The translations under genes were made by a program, and so were the position numbers. Positions 8,253-16,721 of a stretch of DNA of 27,483 nucleotides are shown here, in pieces. The notes below the pieces were generated by a model. It was given only the letters and a program-made list of their open reading frames with translations. It did no database searches and was not told the DNA's origin. Source of the DNA: Gemmatimonadota bacterium (GTDB taxonomy: Bacteria; GCA-2686955); NCBI GenBank assembly GCA_002686955.1, contig NYZA01000167.1, positions 1 through 27,483 on the forward strand, read 5' to 3'. Positions within the stretch are counted from its first letter, which is position 1, and each line of letters opens with the position of its first letter.

Positions 8253-8786
8253 ATGCGAATGGTGCAAAGCTCATCCGGGCGAGGTTGGAGCATCTTGGCT
8301 GTTGTTCTGTGGGTCCCAACAGCGGCGGTTCTGGTCTGGGCCGATCGAGGCAGTGCGCCGCCGGCCGACGAGCCCATCGCCGGTGATACTCGAGAGGAAG
8401 TGCGAATGCTCCCGGAGGAGCGAGAATTCGTTCTCTGGAGAATGCGCGAGAATCTCGTGGCGATGCACAAGATCCTCGAAGCCGCGGCGCGTGACGATAT
8501 GCGCGAGTTGGCCCGCCTGGCCGACGAGACGGCGAAGGTCCCCTTCATCAATATTCAGATGCCGAGCTTGCGTGGCGTCATTCCGCCCCCCTGGCGCCAG
8601 CTCGGCAAGCTCGTGCATGGCGAGCTCGGCGATCTGGCGAAAGCCGCCGAGCGAGACCTGCCGAAATCGGAGCTACCCGAGCGATTGGCCAAGATCACGG
8701 CGGGCTGCGTCTCCTGCCACAACACCTACCGCATCGGCCCCGAAGATCCGGAGCGCCCCGCGGACGCTCGACGGCGATTTCCATGA
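8253..8786 (+). CDS. Class II-like c-type cytochrome (c'/c556-like), membrane anchored or secreted
   Basis: The 177-residue protein has an N-terminal hydrophobic segment (about residues 11-30), a helical body rich in charged residues (EFVLWRMRENLVAMHKILEAA), and a single haem-binding CVSCH (Cys152-His156) near the C-terminus. A C-terminal CXXCH after a four-helix bundle is the arrangement of cytochrome c'/c556 proteins. It therefore probably sits in the periplasm and carries one haem c. The ATG is 3 bases after the MBOAT stop, with no separate promoter visible, so it should be co-transcribed. A second ATG at 8259 is an alternative start. It may exchange electrons with the multihaem cytochrome encoded convergently at 9335-11443, but that is inference. 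Confidence 0.75.
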   Translation: MRMVQSSSGRGWSILAVVLWVPTAAVLVWADRGSAPPADEPIAGDTREEVRMLPEEREFVLWRMRENLVAMHKILEAAARDDMRELARLADETAKVPFINIQMPSLRGVIPPPWRQLGKLVHGELGDLAKAAERDLPKSELPERLAKITAGCVSCHNTYRIGPEDPERPADARRRFP

Positions 8787-8844
8787 CAACCCATCCGGCA
8801 TGTCCTAAGCTTATCCTTGCGATCGTCCACGCCTAGGAACCGCC

Positions 8845-9369
8845 ATGAACTCCATGTACCTGTCCGCGAGCCTGCTCTTCCTGACACCACCTCCGAGCCA
8901 GGCTCCAGTCGACACTAGAACCTGTATCGAGTACTGCTCGCAAGAGGTTTGCAGCGGGATCGAAGACGAGCAGGAGTACAAGAAGTGTATGCGCGAGTGC
9001 CACCACAACGAGTCGGTCGTGAGGGTCGAGAAGTGGAAGAAGACCGGGCTGCCCAAGGCGAGAATATCGTTTATTACGAACCGGCTTCGTGGCGTCGTCG
9101 CGAAAAAGGCGAGATCGATCGAGAAGCTCGAGAGATCGGTGAGGGCTTCTGAAGAATCGATCCGTGTGCTGGAGGAGCAGATCTCAGCGGCGAAGGAGGG
9201 GGATATCGGGAACAAGGAACCGGAGATTCGCGCGGCCAAGGCGCGCGTCGAGCCGATGCGGAAGAAATTGAAGATGCAACGGGAAGATGTCGATGTCTTG
9301 AAGCTTCAGTTGACCAGAATGAAGGAGATCCCGATCATCGACCAAGCGACGCCTCCAGCTTCTCAGTGA
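8845..9369 (+). CDS. Secreted Cys-hairpin / coiled-coil protein of unknown function
   Basis: The ATG is preceded by AGGA at 8835-8838 (6-base spacing). The 174-residue product has a weak signal peptide (about 1-20). A Cys-rich section follows, with CX3C and KKCMRECHH spaced so that two CX3C motifs (CIEYC and CMREC) could form a disulfide-linked helical hairpin. A long coiled coil (about 75-160) comes next with heptad-like Leu/Val/Ile spacing (VVAKKARSIEKLERSVRASE). I do not recognise a family. Its last 35 bases overlap the 3' end of the convergent cytochrome gene. A structural or scaffolding role in the envelope is a guess. Confidence 0.65.
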   Translation: MNSMYLSASLLFLTPPPSQAPVDTRTCIEYCSQEVCSGIEDEQEYKKCMRECHHNESVVRVEKWKKTGLPKARISFITNRLRGVVAKKARSIEKLERSVRASEESIRVLEEQISAAKEGDIGNKEPEIRAAKARVEPMRKKLKMQREDVDVLKLQLTRMKEIPIIDQATPPASQ

Positions 9370-11443
9370 TCGCGGCTGTTTCCGTTGACGCTAGACCATC
9401 CTCGTCCCTCGGCTCCGTCTTCGTCAACTTGAACCCCGGCGGGAGCACGAAGGCGCTTTTCCGAAGTCCCTCCTCGATCTCGGCTCCGTTCTTCGAGTAG
9501 ACCGGCCGCTCATCCGATGTCAGCGCCTCCTTGACGGCGATCTCGAACGACTGCGTCGCAACGTCGGTAATGCGCACCTTCTTCTCTCCTCCGTAGTAGA
9601 AATCGGCGAAGGCCTTGCTAACGGATCTGTACCTTGCGACCGCTTCGATCGAGATCTTGTTGGTTCGGAGCTCCGCCAGATCGAACTCGAAATCGTACTC
9701 GTCGAACTCCTTCGGGTGAATGACGAACTCTTCATGACTCCGGAACAGCCATGAATGGTGCACTGTGTAGCCAAGTGGATCCCCGTTCGCATCGAAGGGA
9801 GCAATGCGGTAGATATAAGTCGCATCTTCGTCCAAATCCCCCTCTGCATCGGTCGTCCCATACTGCATCACCGTTCGATTCTCGTCGTCGATGAGCCTCA
9901 CCTCCAACCACGATTCGACGATGTCCGCCGAGGCGCCCGCGGGATAGGTGTGCCCCACACCGATATTCGCCATGCGAACGGCGAATCTCACCTTGCTCCC
10001 TGGAACGACCTCGTCTGGCGCCAGAATCGAGAGAGCGATCTTCTCGTCTTTCATGAACTCCTCTTGCAGAGCGACCATCTCATCCAATCCGTATAGCCCG
10101 GGGATGAAGACATTGCCCGCAAGATATCGATGGTCCGCAACCGTTCCCTCTTCATCGGCCGAGATATCGTCGCTCACTGCGACCCGTTTCATATGACAGT
10201 CGCTGCAGATCTTCCTGTCTTCGGGGTGCTTCCTGTCGTTGTAGACACTGTTCGACCAGGATGTATAGACCAGCTTCTTGTGACATGCCGTGCAGAAATC
10301 GACCTCTTTGTAGAGGTCTTTCATGTAGGTCTTCTTGTGGAACTCCGGCTTTGCGTTGATGAGGGTGCTGTTGATGAAGGTCCCGAGGGGCGAATCCGAG
10401 AAAGCAAATGGGTACCGTGAGGGTGGCTCCAGAAACGCCCAGTTCCGTTCGCCCTTCATCTTCGTGACACTCTGTATCGCATGACAGTAGATACAGGAAA
10501 CCCCTTCGAACTCATCGAAGCTCTTTCGGCGTTCGCCGGTTTTTACAATGCCGGCCACGAACTCGACCGGCATATGGCACCCTCCACAAAGAGGTACTTT
10601 GCCGTTGGCCGCCAACCTCTCGCGCTCCATCAGAGCTGTTTCCGGTCCGCGAAATACCGGGTTGGGCGTTCGGTAGTGTATGGAATCCTTCCATTGGTCG
10701 AAAATGTCTGGATGGCAACCCGAGCGGCCGCACGATTTGGAATTGACGAAATACTCCTCGTTGAGGATCTTCCCATCTTCAGTAACCACGGTCGAGCCTA
10801 CGCCCCAGTTGCTACCGAAGTTCTTCTCACGGGTCAGCGCGTAGGCGCCCCCAAAAGCGGCGCGATCTTTGAATTTGGGAGGCTCGGTGTGAAGATAGAC
10901 CGACATTCCTGTAGCCAGCAGTATCGTTCCACAAACGCCGACGACTTGGTACGAAACCGGCCAGATCTTCTTTCTGAGTATCGTCCTCAGCTGGAGTCTC
11001 GAGTTGTCGAGCACCAGCGTGACCGTTCGGGTGATGTAGTACAAGAACCCGAGAACCGTCAGAGCTGATGCAATGATATGCGACCACCAAAAAAGGCGGT
11101 GTTTGGTGACCCCGACAAATGTCAGTATGATCCCCGAAAAGAAAGTGTAGAGCATGACCACCGACGTAGCGATCAGGACCGTGGAGTAGAGGGCCTGGGC
11201 GAAGATTCTTCGATACTGCGTCGACCGAATCAAAAACATGATGCAGGGAATGGCGAAGAGGAAGCCGCAGGCGATATGGCCGAACAGGGTCATCATGTCG
11301 AACATGTTCAGCTCGTCGACGAAGAAGAGGTAGGTTCCGCCGATCGTCTCGTAGGCGAGCAGGCCTAAGCCGAAACGAAATAGACCGGTCTCGATCGGCC
11401 GCTCGGTTTCGATATCGAAGAGCTCGGTTGCCAGGTTCTTCAA
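9335..11443 (-). CDS. Cytochrome b-like / pentahaem cytochrome c fusion
   Basis: I place the start at TTG 11443, not at the farther upstream frame opening. The related pseudogene upstream has an ATG at exactly this position, after the same AGGAAC, and the similarity begins there (LATELFDIETERPIETGLFR vs VLTELFDIETKRPIETGLFR). The 702-residue protein has four or five membrane helices in the first 185 residues with potential haem-b His residues (LFGHIACGF, TKHRLFWWSHI). A periplasmic c-type part carries CGRSGCH (a CX4CH form, about 238), CGGCH (286), CIYCH (317), CTACH (384) and CSDCH (413). A beta-rich C-terminal domain follows (GSKVRFAVRMANIGVGHTYP). Such fusions move electrons between the quinone pool and the periplasm, related to the cytochrome c554 type. 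Partner and substrate are unknown. Confidence 0.8.
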   Translation of the reverse strand: MKNLATELFDIETERPIETGLFRFGLGLLAYETIGGTYLFFVDELNMFDMMTLFGHIACGFLFAIPCIMFLIRSTQYRRIFAQALYSTVLIATSVVMLYTFFSGIILTFVGVTKHRLFWWSHIIASALTVLGFLYYITRTVTLVLDNSRLQLRTILRKKIWPVSYQVVGVCGTILLATGMSVYLHTEPPKFKDRAAFGGAYALTREKNFGSNWGVGSTVVTEDGKILNEEYFVNSKSCGRSGCHPDIFDQWKDSIHYRTPNPVFRGPETALMERERLAANGKVPLCGGCHMPVEFVAGIVKTGERRKSFDEFEGVSCIYCHAIQSVTKMKGERNWAFLEPPSRYPFAFSDSPLGTFINSTLINAKPEFHKKTYMKDLYKEVDFCTACHKKLVYTSWSNSVYNDRKHPEDRKICSDCHMKRVAVSDDISADEEGTVADHRYLAGNVFIPGLYGLDEMVALQEEFMKDEKIALSILAPDEVVPGSKVRFAVRMANIGVGHTYPAGASADIVESWLEVRLIDDENRTVMQYGTTDAEGDLDEDATYIYRIAPFDANGDPLGYTVHHSWLFRSHEEFVIHPKEFDEYDFEFDLAELRTNKISIEAVARYRSVSKAFADFYYGGEKKVRITDVATQSFEIAVKEALTSDERPVYSKNGAEIEEGLRKSAFVLPPGFKLTKTEPRDEDGLASTETAAITEKLEASLGR

Positions 11444-11599
11444 GTTCCTAGTCCACGCCGCAGGTTCTTGAGAGCCGGGGCCCCTGCCTCCGCGGCCCCG
11501 AAGCACGGACGGATGCCATGATAGGACAGCAAGGGGGGAGCCGTCACTGACCAGCAGATAGGGGGCGGTGGCGTGGAGCTGCGCCTTCGTCGACCCTCT

Positions 11600-12386
11600 C
11601 TACGAGGACACTCTCGTAAGCGTGTACTTCGAGGTGAGACCGACCGCGATCTCGAACGACTTCTCGGCCATTTCGGTTATGGGAACCGTCCTCGAGCCCT
11701 TGAAATAGAAATCGGCCGTGGACTTGCTGAGGCACCTGTACTTGACCGCAGCATCGATGGAGATCTTCTCGGTGTCGAAATCGGCCAGATCCACCTCGAA
11801 TTCGTACTCGTCGAATGCCTTCGGGAAAAGAACGAATCTCTCATGCTTCCTGAAAGCCCAAGGTTGGTGTTCGTTGAAGCCGAGAGGATTCCCGTCGATG
11901 TCGTAAGGCGAGACACGGTAGATGTGTGTGGTCTCGTCGTCAACATTCGCCTCTTCGTCGGCCAGCCCATACTGCAACATCATTCGGTTCTCATCGTCAC
12001 TGACCCTCACCTCGAGCCACGATTCAACCAAGTCCGCCGCGGCGCCGGACGGGAAGATATGCCCCACGCCGACATTCGCCATCCGCACGGTGAATCTGAT
12101 TTTGCTCCCGTGGTGACAACAATCGTGGAGTATCGCTTCTCCTGGAAGACCGCCCGATACTGCATCGAACGGATCAGGAATAGAATGCATGGAACAACGA
12201 AAAGAAAGCCGAGCAAGATCTGTCCGAGCAGAGACATCATGTCGAACTTGATCAGCATGGCGATGCGGCGGAGGTACAGCCCCCCAAGGTCTCGTAAACG
12301 ATCAGTGCGGAACCGGAGCGGAAGAGGCCCGTTTCGATCGGGCGCTTGGTTTCGATATCGAAAAGCTCGGTCAGTACCTTCCTCAT
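11600..12386 (-). pseudogene. Gutted paralogue of the cytochrome b/c fusion (all haem-c motifs deleted)
   Basis: The N-terminal part starts at ATG 12386 after AGGAAC and reads TELFDIETKRPIETGLFR, closely matching the neighbour downstream. Frame is lost in a G run near 12284-12289 (one G short), then continues as KFDMMSLLGQILLGFLFVVPC up to YSTIVVTT. There it jumps, in one frame, to GSKIRFTVRMANVGVGHIFP. In the intact paralogue these two points are about 390 residues apart, and the missing part contains all five haem-c sites. The C-terminal domain then matches to EIAV and ends early. The G-run frameshift could be a sequencing error, but the large deletion cannot. Confidence 0.85.
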
Positions 12387-12478
12387 GTTCCTGTCTCCAT
12401 GACGAGAGGTCCCAAGAGAAGGCGCCTCGACGGCGAGGAGAGAACCGCTTCCAATATGGCAAATGGGACGGCTCGAAG

Positions 12479-14734
12479 TCACCTTAGCCGAGATCGATCG
12501 GTTGCCGCTCCACGCCTTCCCCCATTCCGGCCGATCCAAGAATCGAGATCCGCCAGCATGGCGTCGGCCCGGGATCGCTCCCGCCGCGCAAGATCGCGAG
12601 TCTCCGATCGATCGGACCGGAGGTTGTAAAGCTCCAGAACAGGGGATCGATCTCTCCACCTCGTTGAGATCAGCTTCCAGTCCCCCCGCCTGATGGTGCT
12701 GACGAGATGCCCGTGGCCCACCGCCTCGGCGAGGATCAGCCGGTTCGAATCCTCCGGCTCCTCTCCTCGAACGACACCGAGCAGGCTTCTCCCCTGCATC
12801 CCTTGCGTGCTCCCGTCTATCGGAATTCCGACCAGCTCGAGCAGGGTCGGCATCAGATCGACGAGCATCACCGGCTCACGAACCACCCGCCGGACCGGCT
12901 CGAGCCACTGCGGCGGCGCGCTCATGATCCAGGGCACATGGCTGATCTCCTCATAGAGCCGCGGAGGGTTGGTGTTGTGCAGAAAGACCCCGTGATCCCC
13001 CAGCGCCTCACCATGGTCGCTGATCAATACGACGACCGTATTCGATCGAATCTCGGCAAGTCGGTCGAGAATCAGACCCACATGATCGTCGGTGAAGGTC
13101 ACGCCCGCGTCGTAGCGATTCCTCAAGTAGTCGATGTCCTCCTGATCGAGCCGGCAGTCGGTTTGGCCGGGAGGCAGCTCGAACGATTCGTCCGGCCAGC
13201 CTCCCCTCTTCGGCGGAGGTTCGCTCAGAGACAGGCGCCAGCCTCCGCGATCGCGATCGATTCCCAAGAGCAGATCCCTCGACATTCCGATCTCGGAGAA
13301 AAAGCCCGTATATCGTCTCACGTGGGGCTTCCGGTAGGCCAGGGGCGGCAGATAGGGTCGATGGGGATCGGCGGGATTGAGCAGAACGAAGAAAGGTCGC
13401 GCGTCGGAAGATTCGATCCACGCGAAGACATCGGGCAGAAACTGCGGAAACGAGCTCTTCGCGTGGCGGACCGGATCGGAGTGCATCCGATAGCTCCGGT
13501 AGAGGTCGAATCCCCTGCCGAAGCCATACGCCTCTTCGTTGTAGTGCCCGGTGAAGAATCCTGCCGTGCGGTAACCCGCCCTCCGCAAGACCTCGGGCAG
13601 CACCGTTTCCCAGCGATTCAGAGGTGGGTCGACATATGCGAAAGACGAAGTCCTGCGCGAGTCGTCGAAAAGCCCGAGCGTTCGAGGATGCTTCCCGGTC
13701 AGGATCGAAGCGAATCCGGGAAGCGTCCAGCAAGATGGAGCGCTCGCCGACTCGAACAGAACCCCACGGTCGGCGAGTCCATCGATATTCGGAGTGGTTG
13801 GCTTCGAATACCCGTAGACCGAGAGACGGTCCGCACGAAGAGTATCGACGACGATCAGGAGGATATTTGGGAGGGTGCGTGCGGCGGGCGTCACCTCGGG
13901 GGGCTGCTCGCGAACGCTCGATGGCGCCCCTGCGCTCTCCCTCGCACGCGCCGTCGCCGAAGCCAAATCCCCGTCGTTTGTTGCGAGGAACCTCGTCACG
14001 CCCCCAGACCCTCCCGCAACGTACAGCCGTGCCCGGTCGCTCGAGCCGAGGATCCGCAGCGCCGTGCGAAGCGTTCGCAACGCCGCGTCGGCCTCCAGCA
14101 ACTGCTCGTGCTCCGAAGCCCGGTAGCGGATGAAGACCGTCGTGCTCTCCTCGGCGAGATCGGTCACGCAGGCCACGGCCTTCTCGGTGATTCCGTCGTT
14201 ACTCCAGCCGCCGGTATCCACCAGAAGATCAAGATCCCAATCCCGAGCGCCCCTATCGGCATCGTCCATGGCGACCCTCTTCACCCTCGGGTCGTCTTCT
14301 CTCACAGCGGCGAAGAAAGCGCCGCTCGAGGACACGGAACGATCCCCGGCCATCCCCGGATCGGCCCAAGGCACGTCGGTCCAGACCGATCGAGCCCCGG
14401 TGAGCTCCATGTACACACCTTCGGCCGCCAACCTCGCGAGATTCGGCAGCTCGCCTTCGGAGAGCATCGACGCCACGCGCACCGGATCGGCCCCATCCCA
14501 TTCGATGAGCAGTAGGGTGCGGACGGGCGATCCCGGCGACGTGGTGGAGGTCCTCGTCGGTTCAGCGGGCTTACCCATCTCGCCGCAGCCGCCGAGGATG
14601 CCGAGGAGGGCGACCAGGCATCGAATTCCGGATGGGCGAAGAGTGGGCAACGCTTTGACCTGATAGAGAGTCGGCGGATCGATCGCCGTATTAGAATAGC
14701 AGCGAGGAGTAGAGATCGAAGGCCTCGGAAACAC
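12479..14734 (-). CDS. Sulfatase-like (alkaline phosphatase superfamily) lipoprotein with two AP-type domains
   Basis: The frame opens at GTG 14734, inside the MBOAT 3' end. TTG 14650 is an equally good start because it places a compact signal peptide ending in LGILGGC (Cys50 of the long form), a lipobox. Residues about 70-280 resemble a degenerate phosphodiesterase domain (LLLIEWDGADPVRV...LPNLARLAAEG). Residues about 288-740 form a sulfatase domain: NILLIVVDTLRADRLSVYGY (metal Asp residues), APSCWTLPGFASILTGKHP, FFVLLNPADPHRPYLPP, and VVVLISDHGEALGDHG. Counting back from LTG in the C/S-x-P-S-R consensus puts Thr337, not the nearby Cys335, at the nucleophile position, as in Thr-type relatives such as phosphoethanolamine and LTA transferases. 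It would therefore not need formylglycine. It lies directly after the MBOAT gene. Confidence 0.8.
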   Translation of the reverse strand: MFPRPSISTPRCYSNTAIDPPTLYQVKALPTLRPSGIRCLVALLGILGGCGEMGKPAEPTRTSTTSPGSPVRTLLLIEWDGADPVRVASMLSEGELPNLARLAAEGVYMELTGARSVWTDVPWADPGMAGDRSVSSSGAFFAAVREDDPRVKRVAMDDADRGARDWDLDLLVDTGGWSNDGITEKAVACVTDLAEESTTVFIRYRASEHEQLLEADAALRTLRTALRILGSSDRARLYVAGGSGGVTRFLATNDGDLASATARARESAGAPSSVREQPPEVTPAARTLPNILLIVVDTLRADRLSVYGYSKPTTPNIDGLADRGVLFESASAPSCWTLPGFASILTGKHPRTLGLFDDSRRTSSFAYVDPPLNRWETVLPEVLRRAGYRTAGFFTGHYNEEAYGFGRGFDLYRSYRMHSDPVRHAKSSFPQFLPDVFAWIESSDARPFFVLLNPADPHRPYLPPLAYRKPHVRRYTGFFSEIGMSRDLLLGIDRDRGGWRLSLSEPPPKRGGWPDESFELPPGQTDCRLDQEDIDYLRNRYDAGVTFTDDHVGLILDRLAEIRSNTVVVLISDHGEALGDHGVFLHNTNPPRLYEEISHVPWIMSAPPQWLEPVRRVVREPVMLVDLMPTLLELVGIPIDGSTQGMQGRSLLGVVRGEEPEDSNRLILAEAVGHGHLVSTIRRGDWKLISTRWRDRSPVLELYNLRSDRSETRDLARRERSRADAMLADLDSWIGRNGGRRGAATDRSRLR

Positions 14735-15992
14735 CGATCCCGTTGGCGCTTCTCAGCAGGACCAGCAGCAAGGAGCGCACGAAGAAGGTGATGGCGATTC
14801 CGACTCCGGTCCAGAACCAGAGGGCTCGTCCCCCTCCGCGCCACCTCTTGTCCAACAAGAGAAGCGACCCGATCACCAGCGGAATCTGCCCTGCTTCGTA
14901 CAGAAGGCGGAGCTCGCCGAGCTGCAACCAACCCTCGAAACCAAGGGGGGGATGAACGAGTCCGTAGAGAAGAGCGCCGAAGAGCCCTTGACAGAGAAAA
15001 GTCACCGCGCACGCGGCGCTGACATTCAGAGCTCTCCGTTCCGGGTGGGAGCGGCTGAGCCTGAGCACGATCGGCATGTAGAACATCGAGACCATCATCT
15101 CGCGGAAATGGACATTCCACCGTCTCCACAAGTCGGCGTAGTCCCGTGCCGCGAGTGGATTCTCGTAGTTGTCCCGGATGGCGAAGCCGTGCAGTCGGGC
15201 CACTCCCACCGAGAGCTGCTCCGTGCCGAAGCGGAGCGCGTAGAAGGCCAGGTAGTTCAATACCAGCGCGAGAACGATCGAGCCCCGTGTTTCGGCGAAG
15301 GCCGAGAGCGCGAACACCTCGTCGAGCCGCGAGTCGACGACGTATTTCACGAAGGCCACTCGGGCGAGGAGGTGGAGCGTGGCGATGGCGATCGTTCGAA
15401 GCCCCGAGCGTGCCGAAGAGGCGCCGCTCTCCGCCAGGTGGGAGGCGTGGAAATGGGAGTACGACACCACCGGTGCCTTCCCCATGAGGAAGGCCAGAGA
15501 GAGGAAATAGACGAGGACATCGCTGAGATCGGCCGGATCGATGCGCCGGGAGCGGAGCTCGTAGAGGAAGTAGACGAGCTTTTTGAAGTACGTGATCAGA
15601 AGGAAGATGGCGACGTAGCCACGGGCGTGGTCGACCGGCCCTCGCGGACCCATCTCCACCATCACTCCGCCGAAGCCGATCGGGAGGAAGAGGGTCAGCA
15701 GAAATCCGGCGGCGAGGAGAAAGCGCAATCGCTGCGCGCGCGCGAATCGAACGCTCACTCCGTGGACCAAGCTCGAGAAAACGAGAAGGAAGAGACTCAG
15801 CTTCGGGGCGAAGAACACCGCCAGAAACACCAGACTCGCGACCAGAAGCGTCTGCTTTCGATGTCGCTCCGGCAGGGCATGGAGAAGGGCGGCTACTCCC
15901 GCGCTGTACGCCAGATATGAGATCAGAAGGGAAAACTCGAAGTGGAGGCCATTCAGAAAGTCGCCCGTTGTCGGCCACGCCGGATCGGACAT
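14691..15992 (-). CDS. MBOAT family membrane-bound O-acyltransferase-like protein (paralogue 2)
   Basis: I chose ATG 15992 because GAGGGGG lies 8 bases upstream, an excellent ribosome site. An ATG at 16058 would add 22 unlikely residues overlapping the previous gene. The 433-residue product is polytopic and parallels paralogue 1: PERHRKQTLLVASLVFLAVFF near the N-terminus, GTEQLSVGVARLHGFAIRDN in the middle, then DLWRRWNVHFREMMVSMFYMP, then C-terminal helices (VGIAITFFVRSLLLVLLR). The WRRWN form with Asn instead of the AlgI-type His is shared with the paralogue. It is 31 bases after the LytM-like gene and overlaps the start region of the sulfatase-like gene by up to 44 bases, so the three are probably one operon. 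Confidence 0.8.
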   Translation of the reverse strand: MSDPAWPTTGDFLNGLHFEFSLLISYLAYSAGVAALLHALPERHRKQTLLVASLVFLAVFFAPKLSLFLLVFSSLVHGVSVRFARAQRLRFLLAAGFLLTLFLPIGFGGVMVEMGPRGPVDHARGYVAIFLLITYFKKLVYFLYELRSRRIDPADLSDVLVYFLSLAFLMGKAPVVSYSHFHASHLAESGASSARSGLRTIAIATLHLLARVAFVKYVVDSRLDEVFALSAFAETRGSIVLALVLNYLAFYALRFGTEQLSVGVARLHGFAIRDNYENPLAARDYADLWRRWNVHFREMMVSMFYMPIVLRLSRSHPERRALNVSAACAVTFLCQGLFGALLYGLVHPPLGFEGWLQLGELRLLYEAGQIPLVIGSLLLLDKRWRGGGRALWFWTGVGIAITFFVRSLLLVLLRSANGIGVSEAFDLYSSLLF

Positions 15993-16023
15993 TTCTATCG
16001 CCCCCTCGCCGGAACCGTCGACA

Positions 16024-16557
16024 TCACTGCGTGTCGCCGGCTTTACGCCAAGCAGCACTCAGACCGAGCGAGAGCGGGTCGATCGGACTGTTGTCCCGCC
16101 GCACCTCGAAGTGGAGATAGGGCGGAATCGATGGATCTCGGGCATTGCCCGTCTTTCCCACTCTGCCGATCAACTCGCCCTGCCGAACCCGATCCCCCTT
16201 TTTCACGTTTGTCTTCCGCAGGTGCGCATAGCGGCTCATCAGCTGGTCCCCATGGTCGAGGTCGATGAAGAGTCCTCGATTCGGATGGGTGCCGACCTCC
16301 GCCACCCGCCCGCCGCGAACCGCCCGGACGGGGCTCTCCAACAGAGCAGCGAAGTCGATCCCGTTGTGGCGATGGTCGGCGCGACGGGGCGTACGAAAGC
16401 GGCCATCCCGTTGCGGATGGTTCAGGATGACGAGTGGTCGGGTGTCCACCGGCGCCACCGCCGGCCGCCAGTCGACGTATGAAAGCTGCGTTCCGGCCGC
16501 GACCAGCGCGCAGATTCCTACGATCCATCCGATCTTTCGTCCGATCTTAGGGTCCAC
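16024..16557 (-). CDS. M23/LytM-like peptidase domain protein with altered HxH motif
   Basis: The 177-residue protein starts at GTG, has a membrane or signal segment (about 9-26), then a complete LytM domain: HNGIDFAAL (His64, Asp68), SRYAHLRKTNVKKGDRVRQG (His112) and a final PPYLHFEVRR (Tyr147, His149). In M23 endopeptidases that act on peptidoglycan cross-bridges the last motif is HxH, the first His being catalytic and the second a zinc ligand. Here the first is Tyr, so the zinc ligands remain but the catalytic His is missing. It may be a non-catalytic LytM-like regulator or a weakened enzyme. It is the first gene of the minus-strand run and is divergent from the Tat-protein array. Confidence 0.75.
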   Translation of the reverse strand: MDPKIGRKIGWIVGICALVAAGTQLSYVDWRPAVAPVDTRPLVILNHPQRDGRFRTPRRADHRHNGIDFAALLESPVRAVRGGRVAEVGTHPNRGLFIDLDHGDQLMSRYAHLRKTNVKKGDRVRQGELIGRVGKTGNARDPSIPPYLHFEVRRDNSPIDPLSLGLSAAWRKAGDTQ

Positions 16558-16660
16558 GCAAGAATGACTTGCTGGTTTGGCATCCCATCTTCGCCACGTC
16601 TCCGGGCGATCGCCGCCCTGACGATGGCCGCGCGGCCCCTTTCCAGGGGTTCCCGCAGGA

Positions 16661-16669
16661 TGCTAGATT
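16661..16669 (+). promoter_or_regulatory. Candidate extended -10 promoter of gene A (TGCTAGATT)
   Basis: TGCTAGATT matches an extended -10 (TGn followed by TAnnnT) and lies 53 bases before the chosen ATG at 16722. The same TGCTAGNNT is found at similar distance before genes D and E. At 17-base spacing the -35 position reads TTCCAG, a poor match. Confidence 0.4.
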
Positions 16670-16721
16670 ATATTGAAGCGCAGCGGGGGCCGAAGCGATG
16701 AAACGGGCCGAGCCAGATATC

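Noticed and set aside
12280-12292. Frameshift in a G run of the cytochrome pseudogene as proof of decay
   Set aside because: A single-base loss in a homopolymer can be a sequencing error; the large internal deletion was used as the evidence instead.
12707-14515. Long plus-strand open frame opposite the sulfatase-like gene
   Set aside because: It is Arg/Pro/His-rich, matches no family, and lies fully antisense to a gene with clear motifs; a high-GC shadow.
14302-15978. 558-codon minus-strand frame overlapping the MBOAT and sulfatase-like genes
   Set aside because: Same strand but another frame; Arg/Ser/Pro-rich composition with none of the expected hydrophobic pattern.
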